Assembly (NCBI GenBank): GCA_902491515.1
Contig: CABUIC010000002.1
Span: 1-64,000, forward strand
Source of the DNA: an uncultured Porphyromonadaceae bacterium
GTDB taxonomy: Bacteria; Bacteroidota; Bacteroidia; Bacteroidales; Muribaculaceae
Direction of reading: 5' to 3'
Length of the DNA stretch: 64,000 nucleotides
The translations under genes and the position numbers were made by a program. This document shows, piece after piece, positions 25,795-33,475 of the stretch. Position 1 is the first letter of the stretch; the number at the start of each line of letters is the position of its first letter. The notes under the pieces were generated by a model. The model made no database searches, had not been told where the DNA came from, and was given only the letters and a program-made list of their open reading frames with translations.

Positions 25795-26390
25795 AGCGCG
25801 CTGAGCGGAAGCCCCATCACGTTATAGAAGCAACCGTTTACGCCCTTTATTCCGACGGCTCCGATCCATTCCTGAATGCCATAGGCACCGGCCTTGTCGT
25901 AAGGTTTGAAAATATCCACATATGTGGCAATGTCCTGTTCGCTGATTTCAGCGAAGGACACCGTCGTGCATTCCGAAAATGTATGCAACCGTCCGTAGCG
26001 GTCGGAAAGCGTGACGCCGGTCACAACCTCGTGGTCGCGCCCCGAGAGGCGTCTGAGCATAGCCACAGCCTCGTCCCTCGAATGCGGTTTCCCGAGGATA
26101 AGGCCATCGCAGAGCACGACGGTATCGGCCGTGACCATTACCTCATTCCCCGCAAGCGCCGAATGGTCGCAAGCCGCGGCTTTCAGGCGCGAGAGATACG
26201 CAGGGACTTCACGGTGAGGCAGACTCTCGGGATACGTCTCGTCCACATCCGGCGGTGTGGCCTGGCGGAACGAGGGCGCGAGCATCCCCAGTAGCTCGCG
26301 GCGGCGCGGGGAATTGGACGCCAGAACGGGCCGCAGACCGAAGGGCAACGGCATCTCCCGGACTGCGTCGGGCTCAGGACTTTGAAGCAT
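25761..26390 (-). CDS. maf: Maf-family nucleoside triphosphate pyrophosphatase
   Basis: A cytoplasmic pyrophosphatase that removes non-canonical or modified NTPs such as dTTP/UTP analogues. The N-terminal loop VLASNSPRRRELL (about 21-33) and the DETYPE, TADTVV and SGRDHEVVTGV motifs are all present. The ATG at 26390 is preferred to a TTG two codons upstream. Its start overlaps the stop of the KdsC-like gene by 17 nt, and its 3' end overlaps the convergent Rossmann-like gene. The stop codon is TAG. Confidence 0.93.
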   Translation of the reverse strand: MLQSPEPDAVREMPLPFGLRPVLASNSPRRRELLGMLAPSFRQATPPDVDETYPESLPHREVPAYLSRLKAAACDHSALAGNEVMVTADTVVLCDGLILGKPHSRDEAVAMLRRLSGRDHEVVTGVTLSDRYGRLHTFSECTTVSFAEISEQDIATYVDIFKPYDKAGAYGIQEWIGAVGIKGVNGCFYNVMGLPLSALYRELGLFAEK

Positions 26391-26901
26391 CGCCAAATGA
26401 AGCCCAAAGGCCTTTTACTTTCAGAATTTCCACCAAAAGCTCGCGAGCCACTCCATAGCCTCCGCTCGCCTTGGTTACGAAACTCGCACATTCACGACAC
26501 TCCGCGGCACCGTCGGCCGGCACGACAGGCAGTCCGACGTACCGCAGGCACGGTAAATCCGGAATATCGTCCCCGACGTATGCTATCTCCTCGGGCTTCA
26601 GACCGTATTTGGAAGCCCATCTTTGCAGACAAAGCAGTTTGTCGGCTATGCCAAGATAGACGTTCTTGATACCTAAAACTGAAAAGCGCTGGAGGAGCCC
26701 CGGGGCGTCGGCTCCGGAAATGATGCAGAGCTGTATCGCTCCGGTGGCCGACGAGCGAGCTATCGAATAACCGTCCCGGAGATTGGTCATCCTGCGGGGA
26801 ATACCGTCGTCGCCAAGCGGAACTGTGACCGGGGAAAGAACACCGTCGATATCGAATACCACGCCCTTGATGAGCGAAAGGTCATAGGGAATTCTACTCA
26901 T
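26374..26901 (-). CDS. HAD phosphatase, KdsC-like (3-deoxy-manno-octulosonate 8-phosphate phosphatase)
   Basis: A 175-residue cap-less HAD phosphatase; in lipopolysaccharide synthesis KdsC converts KDO-8-P to KDO. The nucleophile loop is GVVFDIDGVLSPV (about 9-21), and the third motif is YVGDDIPDLP (about 112-121). Lack of a cap domain and the RDGYSIARS segment fit KdsC. It sits between the DUF2520 and maf genes in an order common in Bacteroidales. Exact substrate inferred by family only. Confidence 0.87.
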   Translation of the reverse strand: MSRIPYDLSLIKGVVFDIDGVLSPVTVPLGDDGIPRRMTNLRDGYSIARSSATGAIQLCIISGADAPGLLQRFSVLGIKNVYLGIADKLLCLQRWASKYGLKPEEIAYVGDDIPDLPCLRYVGLPVVPADGAAECRECASFVTKASGGYGVARELLVEILKVKGLWASFGDASKS

Positions 26902-27664
26902 AGTGGGATTTTATTATCAGGGAAGACAATGCCAGATAGACATCTGCAAGTTGCGGAGGAAGGGAATCGGCGTGCGCGCGGATGACCGCGGTATCGCGCC
27001 GGCGCGCGGGTCCGGTCTGGGCCGAATGGGGACCTACCGCGAAACATTTATCGACGGTAGCCCGAACAAGAGGCTCGATGACCTCCAAAGGATAACCTGC
27101 ATCGCCAAGGATTTTCTCGCAGCATTCCCATAGATAATTGGGGAAGTTGCAGCTCAGAACACCTGCTATATGGAGCGCTTTCCGATGTGCGGCGTCAGCG
27201 TAGCGGACCTTGGCCGACAGACTCGAGGCGAGCGTGCGGGCGCAGTCAGCGGCACGGTCAGTGATGCCTTCTATAAAGAAAGGCACCTCGGAAAGTCTGA
27301 CGGGCACATTCTTGGAGAATGTCTGAAGCGGATAGAGGATTCCGCAATCGGAAGAAAGAGGCAAAAGCACTTCCTGCGGAAGTGTCCCGGAAGTATGGAG
27401 CGCTACAGTTCCCGGCCTGAAAGACGGAAGTGCCGCGATGACTTCGCGGGCGCACGAATCCGCAAGGCTCAGGAGCACGGCATCAGGCTCGAAACCCGGC
27501 AGGGCAGAGATATCCTCCACTGCGGGTGCTCCTATCTTTTCGGCAAGTTCCCGGGCATGCGCGCAATTCCGGCTCCACACCCCGGCAAACTCATGTCCGG
27601 CGGAATGGAGGCCCGTGGCGAGATGGGTCGCCACATTGCCGCTGCCTATCAGGACTATTCTCAT
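26894..27664 (-). CDS. Rossmann/DUF2520 domain protein
   Basis: 256 residues: an N-terminal NAD(P)-binding fold (MRIVLIGSGNVATHLATGL) resembling F420-dependent oxidoreductases, followed by the helical DUF2520 domain with AAHRKALHIAGVLSCNFPNY. Function unknown; a 6-phosphogluconate-dehydrogenase-like architecture suggests a redox enzyme. The chosen ATG overlaps the nitroreductase stop by 4 nt, and its own stop overlaps the KdsC-like gene by 8 nt. Confidence 0.9.
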   Translation of the reverse strand: MRIVLIGSGNVATHLATGLHSAGHEFAGVWSRNCAHARELAEKIGAPAVEDISALPGFEPDAVLLSLADSCAREVIAALPSFRPGTVALHTSGTLPQEVLLPLSSDCGILYPLQTFSKNVPVRLSEVPFFIEGITDRAADCARTLASSLSAKVRYADAAHRKALHIAGVLSCNFPNYLWECCEKILGDAGYPLEVIEPLVRATVDKCFAVGPHSAQTGPARRRDTAVIRAHADSLPPQLADVYLALSSLIIKSHYE

Positions 27665-28200
27665 TGCTCGTTGCGGAAAGTCCCTACATGGACCTTTTCC
27701 CAAAGCAGCTTGGAGGGATCGACCGGACGTCGTTCCTCGGCCGAATGGCCCACGGAAAGGATGCACATAACCGGAAGGTCGGCGGGAATGCCAAGAACTT
27801 CCTGAACCATCACCTCGGCAGGCTCGCCATCGGCACTGAACCGGTGGCGCACTTCCACCCAGCAGGACCCGAGTCCGAGCGCCGTTGCCTGGATGTGCAT
27901 CATCGTGGCAGCCACGGAGGCATCCTCCACAAAGCAGTCGCTTTTCGACGGATCGGAACAGACCACTATGGCGAGAGGAGCGTTCTTGATTGACTGCGCG
28001 TAGTTGGGCTTGCATTCCGCCAGACGCGCGAGCATTTCCTTGTCCTCTACGAGAATGAATTGCCAGGGGCGAGCGCTTTTCGACGAGGGGGCAAGAAGTC
28101 CGGCCTCGACGATGGTCTTCACATCTTCAGGGCTCACGGGCTCGTCGGTGTAACGGCGGATGCTGTGGCGGCGGAGAAATAGGTCGTGTACGCTTTCCAT
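27661..28200 (-). CDS. Nitroreductase family flavoprotein
   Basis: A 179-residue FMN-dependent NAD(P)H oxidoreductase. The FMN phosphate-binding segment LRRHSIRRYTDEPV (about 9-22), the ARPWQFILVED segment (about 43-53) and GLGSCWVEV (about 99-107) are typical. It is the first gene of the nitroreductase - DUF2520 - KdsC-like - maf unit. Physiological substrate unknown. Confidence 0.93.
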   Translation of the reverse strand: MESVHDLFLRRHSIRRYTDEPVSPEDVKTIVEAGLLAPSSKSARPWQFILVEDKEMLARLAECKPNYAQSIKNAPLAIVVCSDPSKSDCFVEDASVAATMMHIQATALGLGSCWVEVRHRFSADGEPAEVMVQEVLGIPADLPVMCILSVGHSAEERRPVDPSKLLWEKVHVGTFRNEQ

Positions 28201-28210
28201 GTCTTTATCT

Positions 28211-28237
28211 TATTAAAAAGGCCCCGCTGGAGGGGCC
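28211..28237 (-). terminator. Intrinsic terminator after the HU/SPOR gene
   Basis: GGCCCC (28220-28225) and GGGGCC (28232-28237) pair around a 6-nt loop. On the minus strand the stem is followed by five Ts (As at 28215-28219). Confidence 0.8.
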
Positions 28238-28273
28238 GAATATGTCATTTTCGAAGCCTCCGGAATGGAGACA

Positions 28274-29314
28274 TCATTTTCTGCAGACCCATGCGCCAGG
28301 ATAACGGTCCTGAATCCCCATCTGACGCGCTTTTTCGAGAACGGCACCCGAACTGTTGCCCGAGGCCGCATACACGCGGTAACGGCCGTCTGACTCAAGT
28401 ACGCGAAGGTTACCTCCGTGTGACGCCACATAGTGCTCGGCTTCGGACATTGAACCCAGCGAAGCGACTACGAGGCAATATGAAGCATCGGACCCACCGA
28501 ATGCATCGTATTTTGCTACGCTTGGCTTCGGGTTCGCCGCGGAAATTTCTGACTGACGGGAGAGAGAGGCGGTGTCGACTACTGTGGCGGCGTCGTCGTG
28601 ATGGCGGATGACGAGGACGAGAGGCGACGAGGAGGTCCCCGGACGGGATATCAGGGCGCTTTCGGGTTTTGCGTTACGGGAGAATTCAAAGCCGAGAGAG
28701 GCGTTCTCTGTCCGGGGAGCCGTGCGGCCCAAAGTCATTGCCACACCGAATCCGAGGGTAAGGAGCAATGCTACAGAAGCGGCAATCTTTCCGGCCCGAA
28801 GCGCTGTGCGGCGCCAGGCCGACTTCACCACCGACGCAAGGAGCGACGCATCGTCCGATGGCCGGTCCTCTTCGTGAGAAGGATCCTCCGGCGAGGCCAG
28901 GGGGCGGAGAGCCACCGGTTCAAGCCATGCCAAAGGGCTCGCAAGAAGCCTGTAGGCGAAGGGAATGAACAAAGTCGAGCCGTCTCGCGACATCAGAGAG
29001 CCGATACGGCCGAGCGACACCGGGCTTCCCGAACGGAGAGCCTTGCGCATTGCCGAAGCCTCGGCCACGACCTGTCGCACGGCATTTTCGTAGGTGATTC
29101 CGCCGGCGCGGGCAAACGACGAGGCGAGAACTCCGTCCTCGCGGCGAATCGAGCTGTTGAAGCTGTATTCCACTGACGGAGGAAGAAAACGGCCGGCCGA
29201 CTCGTCGAATCTCGCGGGAACACGATGCGAAATAAGCGCACCGATGCCGGGAATGACCACACAGGCATCTCCGGAACGCAAAAGATATTCGATATGTCGG
29301 ACGAGCAGATTCAT
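28274..29314 (-). CDS. HU-CCDC81-like and SPOR domain protein
   Basis: A 346-residue membrane protein of a Bacteroidetes-specific type. Residues 1-120 match the CCDC81-like prokaryotic HU domains (HIEYLLRSGDACVVIPGIGA, ...PVSLGRIGSLM), followed by a membrane segment (about 172-192) and a C-terminal SPOR domain (about 270-346, YCLVVASLGSMSEAEHYV) that binds denuded peptidoglycan at division sites. It may link DNA or a partner to the septum. The ATG at 29314 lies five bases from the -7 box, so the mRNA is probably leaderless. Confidence 0.88.
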   Translation of the reverse strand: MNLLVRHIEYLLRSGDACVVIPGIGALISHRVPARFDESAGRFLPPSVEYSFNSSIRREDGVLASSFARAGGITYENAVRQVVAEASAMRKALRSGSPVSLGRIGSLMSRDGSTLFIPFAYRLLASPLAWLEPVALRPLASPEDPSHEEDRPSDDASLLASVVKSAWRRTALRAGKIAASVALLLTLGFGVAMTLGRTAPRTENASLGFEFSRNAKPESALISRPGTSSSPLVLVIRHHDDAATVVDTASLSRQSEISAANPKPSVAKYDAFGGSDASYCLVVASLGSMSEAEHYVASHGGNLRVLESDGRYRVYAASGNSSGAVLEKARQMGIQDRYPGAWVCRK

Positions 29315-29319
29315 CAAGA

Positions 29320-29350
29320 CAAAGTTACTGCCTTTTTTTCAAACTGCCAA
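29320..29350 (-). promoter_or_regulatory. Promoter of the HU/SPOR gene, near-leaderless
   Basis: Minus-strand TTG (29348-29350), a 20-nt spacer and TAACTTTG (29320-29327). Five bases separate the -7 box from the ATG at 29314. Confidence 0.65.
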
Positions 29351-29458
29351 GCATAAGGCTAAAAAAAATCGCCCGGAAATGCCACGATTGACGTATTTCA
29401 AAAAAAACCTTAAACTTTTAACACGTTAAAGCATTCATAGTTAATTTTAACATTCAAA

Positions 29459-29491
29459 TTTGTCCCATTATTTGTTATATAAGTAATTTTG
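29459..29491 (+). promoter_or_regulatory. Promoter of the Bat operon
   Basis: TTTG (29459-29462), a 21-nt spacer and TAATTTTG (29484-29491). The ATG of the MoxR gene is 67 nt downstream. Confidence 0.7.
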
Positions 29492-29558
29492 TATGTTCAT
29501 GAGCGCCCGAGAGGCCCCATGGCGCAGAAAACACGCAAACAACTACATTTACATTAAT

Positions 29559-30554
29559 ATGAGCGACAACGTCAACATTCGCGAACTCAACGATTTAGTA
29601 GCCGGCAAGAGCGACTTCATCAAACTCGTCACACACGGCATGGACCAGACTATCGTCGGCCAGAAGCATCTTGTCGAATCCCTTCTCATCGCCCTTCTCG
29701 CCAACGGCCACGTCCTTCTCGAAGGCGTCCCCGGCCTTGCAAAAACCCTTGCCATCAAGACCCTCTCGCAGCTGATCGACGCCAAATACAGCCGCATCCA
29801 GTTCACTCCCGACCTCCTTCCCGCCGACGTTATCGGCACGATGGTCTACAGCGTCAAGAACGAGACTTTCCAAGTCAAGAAAGGCCCGATTTTCGCGAAC
29901 TTCGTCCTCGCCGACGAAATCAACCGCGCTCCGGCAAAAGTGCAGAGCTCCCTTCTGGAAGCCATGCAGGAGCGTCAGGTGACCATCGGCGACAATACCT
30001 TCCCCCTCGACGAGCCTTTCCTCGTCATGGCGACCCAAAATCCCGTGGAGCAGGAAGGAACCTATCCCCTTCCTGAAGCGCAGGTCGACCGTTTCCTGAT
30101 GAAAGTCGTTATCGGCTACCCCTCCAAGAGCGAGGAAATGACCATCATCCGCCAGAACATCTCCAATCAGAAGAAGGAAGTCCGTCCCGTTATCAAGCCG
30201 CAGGAAGTCATCGAGGCCCAGCGGATTGTCGATATGATTTACCTCGACGAGAAAATCGAGCGCTATATCGTCGACCTCGTGTACGCCACCCGCACACCCA
30301 AGGAATACGGACTCAACGAAATCGAACCTTACATCAGCTTCGGAGCGTCGCCCCGTGCGTCAATCTCTCTGGCACGCGCCGCCCGCGCCTATGCCTTCAT
30401 CCACCAGCGCGGATATGTCGTACCCGAAGACGTGATTGCCGTCAGCCATGACGTCATGCGCCACCGTATCGGCCTTACATACGAGGCCGAGGCCAACAAC
30501 GTCACGACCGACATGATTATCACCGACATCCTCGACAAAGTACAGGTGCCCTAA
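29559..30554 (+). CDS. MoxR family AAA+ ATPase
   Basis: A 331-residue chaperone-like ATPase that works with VWA-domain partners. Walker A is EGVPGLAKT (about 47-55), Walker B and sensor region FVLADEINRAPAKVQSSLLE (about 108-127), sensor 1 MATQNPVEQEGTYPLPEAQ (about 149-167), with the helical lid at the end. The ATG at 29559 (MSDNVNIREL) is used; the in-frame codons upstream look untranslated. First gene of the Bat operon. Confidence 0.95.
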   Translation: MSDNVNIRELNDLVAGKSDFIKLVTHGMDQTIVGQKHLVESLLIALLANGHVLLEGVPGLAKTLAIKTLSQLIDAKYSRIQFTPDLLPADVIGTMVYSVKNETFQVKKGPIFANFVLADEINRAPAKVQSSLLEAMQERQVTIGDNTFPLDEPFLVMATQNPVEQEGTYPLPEAQVDRFLMKVVIGYPSKSEEMTIIRQNISNQKKEVRPVIKPQEVIEAQRIVDMIYLDEKIERYIVDLVYATRTPKEYGLNEIEPYISFGASPRASISLARAARAYAFIHQRGYVVPEDVIAVSHDVMRHRIGLTYEAEANNVTTDMIITDILDKVQVP

Positions 30555-30575
30555 GCACACACGCCCCCCTGAAAC

Positions 30576-31445
30576 ATGGATTCCAACGAACTGATAAAAA
30601 AGGTACGCAAGCTTGAAATCAAGACTCGCGGGCTCTCGCAGAACATCTTCGCGGGCGAATACCACTCGGCCTTCAAGGGCCGCGGCATGAGCTTCGCCGA
30701 AGTGCGCGAATATCAGTACGGCGACGATATCCGCGACATCGACTGGAACGTGACGGCCAGACACAACAAGCCTTACGTGAAAGTCTATGAGGAAGAACGC
30801 GAGCTTACCGTCATGCTCCTCATTGATGTGTCGGGCAGCAGCGTCTTCGGTGCCGAAGGCCCCGAAAAACGCCAGATGATTGCGGAAATCGCGGCTACGA
30901 TAGCCTTTTCCGCAATTCAGAACAACGACAAGGTCGGCGCTCTCTTCTTCTCCGACAAGGTCGAGAAATTCATCCCGCCGAAGAAAGGTCGCAAACACAT
31001 CCTCTTCCTGATACGCGAACTTCTCGACTTCCGCCCCGAAAGCAAGGGAACCGACATCGCCAACGCCGTGCGCTATGCCACCGACGCCCTCAAGCGCCGC
31101 TGCACGATGTTCCTTATTTCCGACTTCATATGCCCCGCCGACTATTCAAAGCCTGTCACCGTCGCCTCCTCCCGCCACGACCTCATCGGCATTCAGGTCT
31201 ACGACAAACGCGACGCAAGCATGCCCGACGTGGGGCTAATGCGTGTGCTCGACCTCGAAACCGGCGATACCCGCTGGATCGACACCTCATCCTCGCGCGT
31301 GCGGAAGGCTTATAACAAGTGGTGGTACGAGCGCCAGCAGGCCATGACTGCCGTTCTCCGTTCAGCCCGCGTCGACTTCGCGTCCGTCGCAACTGACGAG
31401 GATTACGTCCGGGCGCTGATGGCGCTCTTCAAAACCCGGTCCTGA
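30576..31445 (+). CDS. DUF58 domain protein (VWA-like)
   Basis: 289 residues of the DUF58 family, usually encoded right after MoxR. The signature YQYGDDIRDIDWNVTARHNK (about 48-67) is followed by a VWA-like fold with the metal-site variant LLIDVSGSSVF (about 85-95). Cytosolic or membrane-associated adaptor for the MoxR ATPase. It follows the MoxR gene after 21 nt. Confidence 0.94.
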   Translation: MDSNELIKKVRKLEIKTRGLSQNIFAGEYHSAFKGRGMSFAEVREYQYGDDIRDIDWNVTARHNKPYVKVYEEERELTVMLLIDVSGSSVFGAEGPEKRQMIAEIAATIAFSAIQNNDKVGALFFSDKVEKFIPPKKGRKHILFLIRELLDFRPESKGTDIANAVRYATDALKRRCTMFLISDFICPADYSKPVTVASSRHDLIGIQVYDKRDASMPDVGLMRVLDLETGDTRWIDTSSSRVRKAYNKWWYERQQAMTAVLRSARVDFASVATDEDYVRALMALFKTRS

Positions 31446-31480
31446 TATTTCCGCCACACGGCCGCAAGCATTTTAAACAT

Positions 31481-32470
31481 ATGACTTCTAAAAGGATACT
31501 TTCATTATTCTCCGGCATCATCCTCGGTCTTCCGGCACTTTCAGCCGCATCGCCGGCCGGAATTTCCGTCACGGCGGAAGCCGACACCACGGTTGTCGAG
31601 ATGGCTGACCAGCTCCACCTCCGCGTGAGGGTGATTTCCGCAGAGTCGCTTTCCGACGTCCGCCTCGCGCCTATGCCTGAAGCCGGAACGGAGTTTGCCG
31701 GTGTCGACATCGTCAGCGTCAAGGCCGACACCCTTCCGGACAGTCCCGGAAAACGGGTTGTCGATTACGACGTCCTCATCCAGCCCTTCGACCCCGGAAT
31801 GGTCACACTTCGGCCCTTCGGCGCTGTGGCCGGGGCATCGACGGACACGGCCTTTTCCGGCATTGTCACCCTGAAAGTGATTCCGGTGGATGTCGATTCC
31901 CTCGAGACCATCAATCCCCTCGCCGCCGTGGCCGAACCCCGCACCCGCTGGTACGACTACGTCCCCGTGTGGGTGCCCTGGATTCTTCTCGGACTGGCTG
32001 TGGCGGCTCTCTGCACCGCCCTCGTCTGGTACTTCCGCCGCAGGAAGGAAGTGATAATCGTCCGCCGTCAGAAACCCGTGCCGCCATATGAACTGGCTAT
32101 GCAGCGCCTGAACGCCCTGGCCGAGCAGAAGCTCGCCGAGAACGGCCACGAGAAAGCTTACTACACCGAACTTGTGGACATCCTCCGCGAATACCTCGCC
32201 GGGCGCTTCGGAATCAACGCCATGGAGATGACCTCGCCCCAGATTGTCAAGGCTCTCAGGGCTAACGCCGAAACCCGAATGAGCGCCGAAGAGATGAAAC
32301 CCGTCCTCGAAATCGCCGACTTCGTCAAATTCGCTAAAGTCCGTCCTCTCCCCGATGACAACGCACGCGCGTTCCGCCGCGCCACCGACTTTGTGGAAAG
32401 CACCAAACCGGCTCCCGAACCCGAGCCGGCGCAGACGGACGACAAGACGTCCGACGATAAGAAAAAATAA
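31481..32470 (+). CDS. Bat-operon membrane protein (BatD/DUF4381-like)
   Basis: A 329-residue protein with a signal peptide (about 1-24), a periplasmic beta domain (about 28-145), one membrane segment (about 164-186, WVPWILLGLAVAALCTALVW) and a cytoplasmic helical domain ending in an acidic/lysine tail. This is the layout of the short BatD-like subunit often found between DUF58 and BatA genes in Bacteroidales. Presumably part of a membrane complex with the VWA proteins. Function unproven. Confidence 0.8.
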   Translation: MTSKRILSLFSGIILGLPALSAASPAGISVTAEADTTVVEMADQLHLRVRVISAESLSDVRLAPMPEAGTEFAGVDIVSVKADTLPDSPGKRVVDYDVLIQPFDPGMVTLRPFGAVAGASTDTAFSGIVTLKVIPVDVDSLETINPLAAVAEPRTRWYDYVPVWVPWILLGLAVAALCTALVWYFRRRKEVIIVRRQKPVPPYELAMQRLNALAEQKLAENGHEKAYYTELVDILREYLAGRFGINAMEMTSPQIVKALRANAETRMSAEEMKPVLEIADFVKFAKVRPLPDDNARAFRRATDFVESTKPAPEPEPAQTDDKTSDDKKK

Positions 32471-32483
32471 AAAGAGCTGAAAA

Positions 32484-33470
32484 ATGCAATTCGCCCATCC
32501 TCATATATTATGGCTCCTGCTGCTCCTCCTCCCGCTGGCAGTATGGTACATATGGAAACTCCGCAACTCCCAGGCCACAATGGCCATGAGCACGACGAGT
32601 CCCTTTGCCAGATTGCCGCATTCCTGGAAAGAGTATCTCCGTTACTTCCTCATTCTCCTGCGCCTCGGAGCCCTCGCATGCCTTATTGTAGTGCTCGCGC
32701 GTCCGCAGGTCAAGGACTCCTGGCGCACCTCATCCACCGAGGGAACGGACATAGTCCTCGCGCTTGACGTCTCCACCAGTATGCTAGCCCGCGACTTCAG
32801 GCCCGACCGCTTCGGAGCCGCGAAGGAAGTGGCCACACGCTTCATCGCCGGGCGCGAAAGCGACAATATCGGCATCGTTATCTTCGCCGGCGAGAGCCTT
32901 ACCGGTGTACCCATGACCATCGACCGCGCCCAGCTCGTAAGCTACCTCCAGAACCTCGACATGAACATGCTCGAGGACGGCACGGCCATAGGCGACGGTA
33001 TCGCTACCGCCCTCAACCGACTGAAAGAAGGGAAGGCCAAGAGCAAGAGCATTATCCTCCTCACCGACGGCTCGAACAATACCGGGGTCGTAGCTCCCGT
33101 CACCGCTTCCGAAGTGGCAAAGGAGCTCGGAGTGAAAATATATACCATAGGCATCGGCACCAACGGCTCAGCGCCCTACCCGACGCGCACGATGAGCGGC
33201 GCCATCGAGTTCACGCCCCAGCCTGTCGTTATCGACGAGGCGACCCTCCGGACAATCGCCGAGAGCACAGGCGGCAAATATTTCCGCGCCACGGGCAACC
33301 GCGTGCTCGAGGACATTTTCAAGGAAATCGACGCCCTCGAGAAAACCCACATGGATGTCCGCCACTTCTCCCATACCGAGGACAACTACATGCTCTGGGC
33401 ATGGCTCGCGCTCGCGCTCTTCACCCTTGAGCTTGTCCTCCGTTATACCGTCCTACGTTCTATTCCCTAA
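32484..33470 (+). CDS. batA: BatA: membrane VWA domain protein
   Basis: 328 residues: two N-terminal membrane segments (about 9-25 and 52-72), a VWA domain with an intact metal-ion site ALDVSTSM (Asp95, Ser97, Ser99), and a C-terminal membrane segment (about 302-322). In Bacteroides the Bat cluster was linked to oxygen tolerance; the molecular role of the complex is not settled. 13 nt after the preceding gene and 5 nt before batB. Confidence 0.92.
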   Translation: MQFAHPHILWLLLLLLPLAVWYIWKLRNSQATMAMSTTSPFARLPHSWKEYLRYFLILLRLGALACLIVVLARPQVKDSWRTSSTEGTDIVLALDVSTSMLARDFRPDRFGAAKEVATRFIAGRESDNIGIVIFAGESLTGVPMTIDRAQLVSYLQNLDMNMLEDGTAIGDGIATALNRLKEGKAKSKSIILLTDGSNNTGVVAPVTASEVAKELGVKIYTIGIGTNGSAPYPTRTMSGAIEFTPQPVVIDEATLRTIAESTGGKYFRATGNRVLEDIFKEIDALEKTHMDVRHFSHTEDNYMLWAWLALALFTLELVLRYTVLRSIP

Positions 33471-33475
33471 GACTT

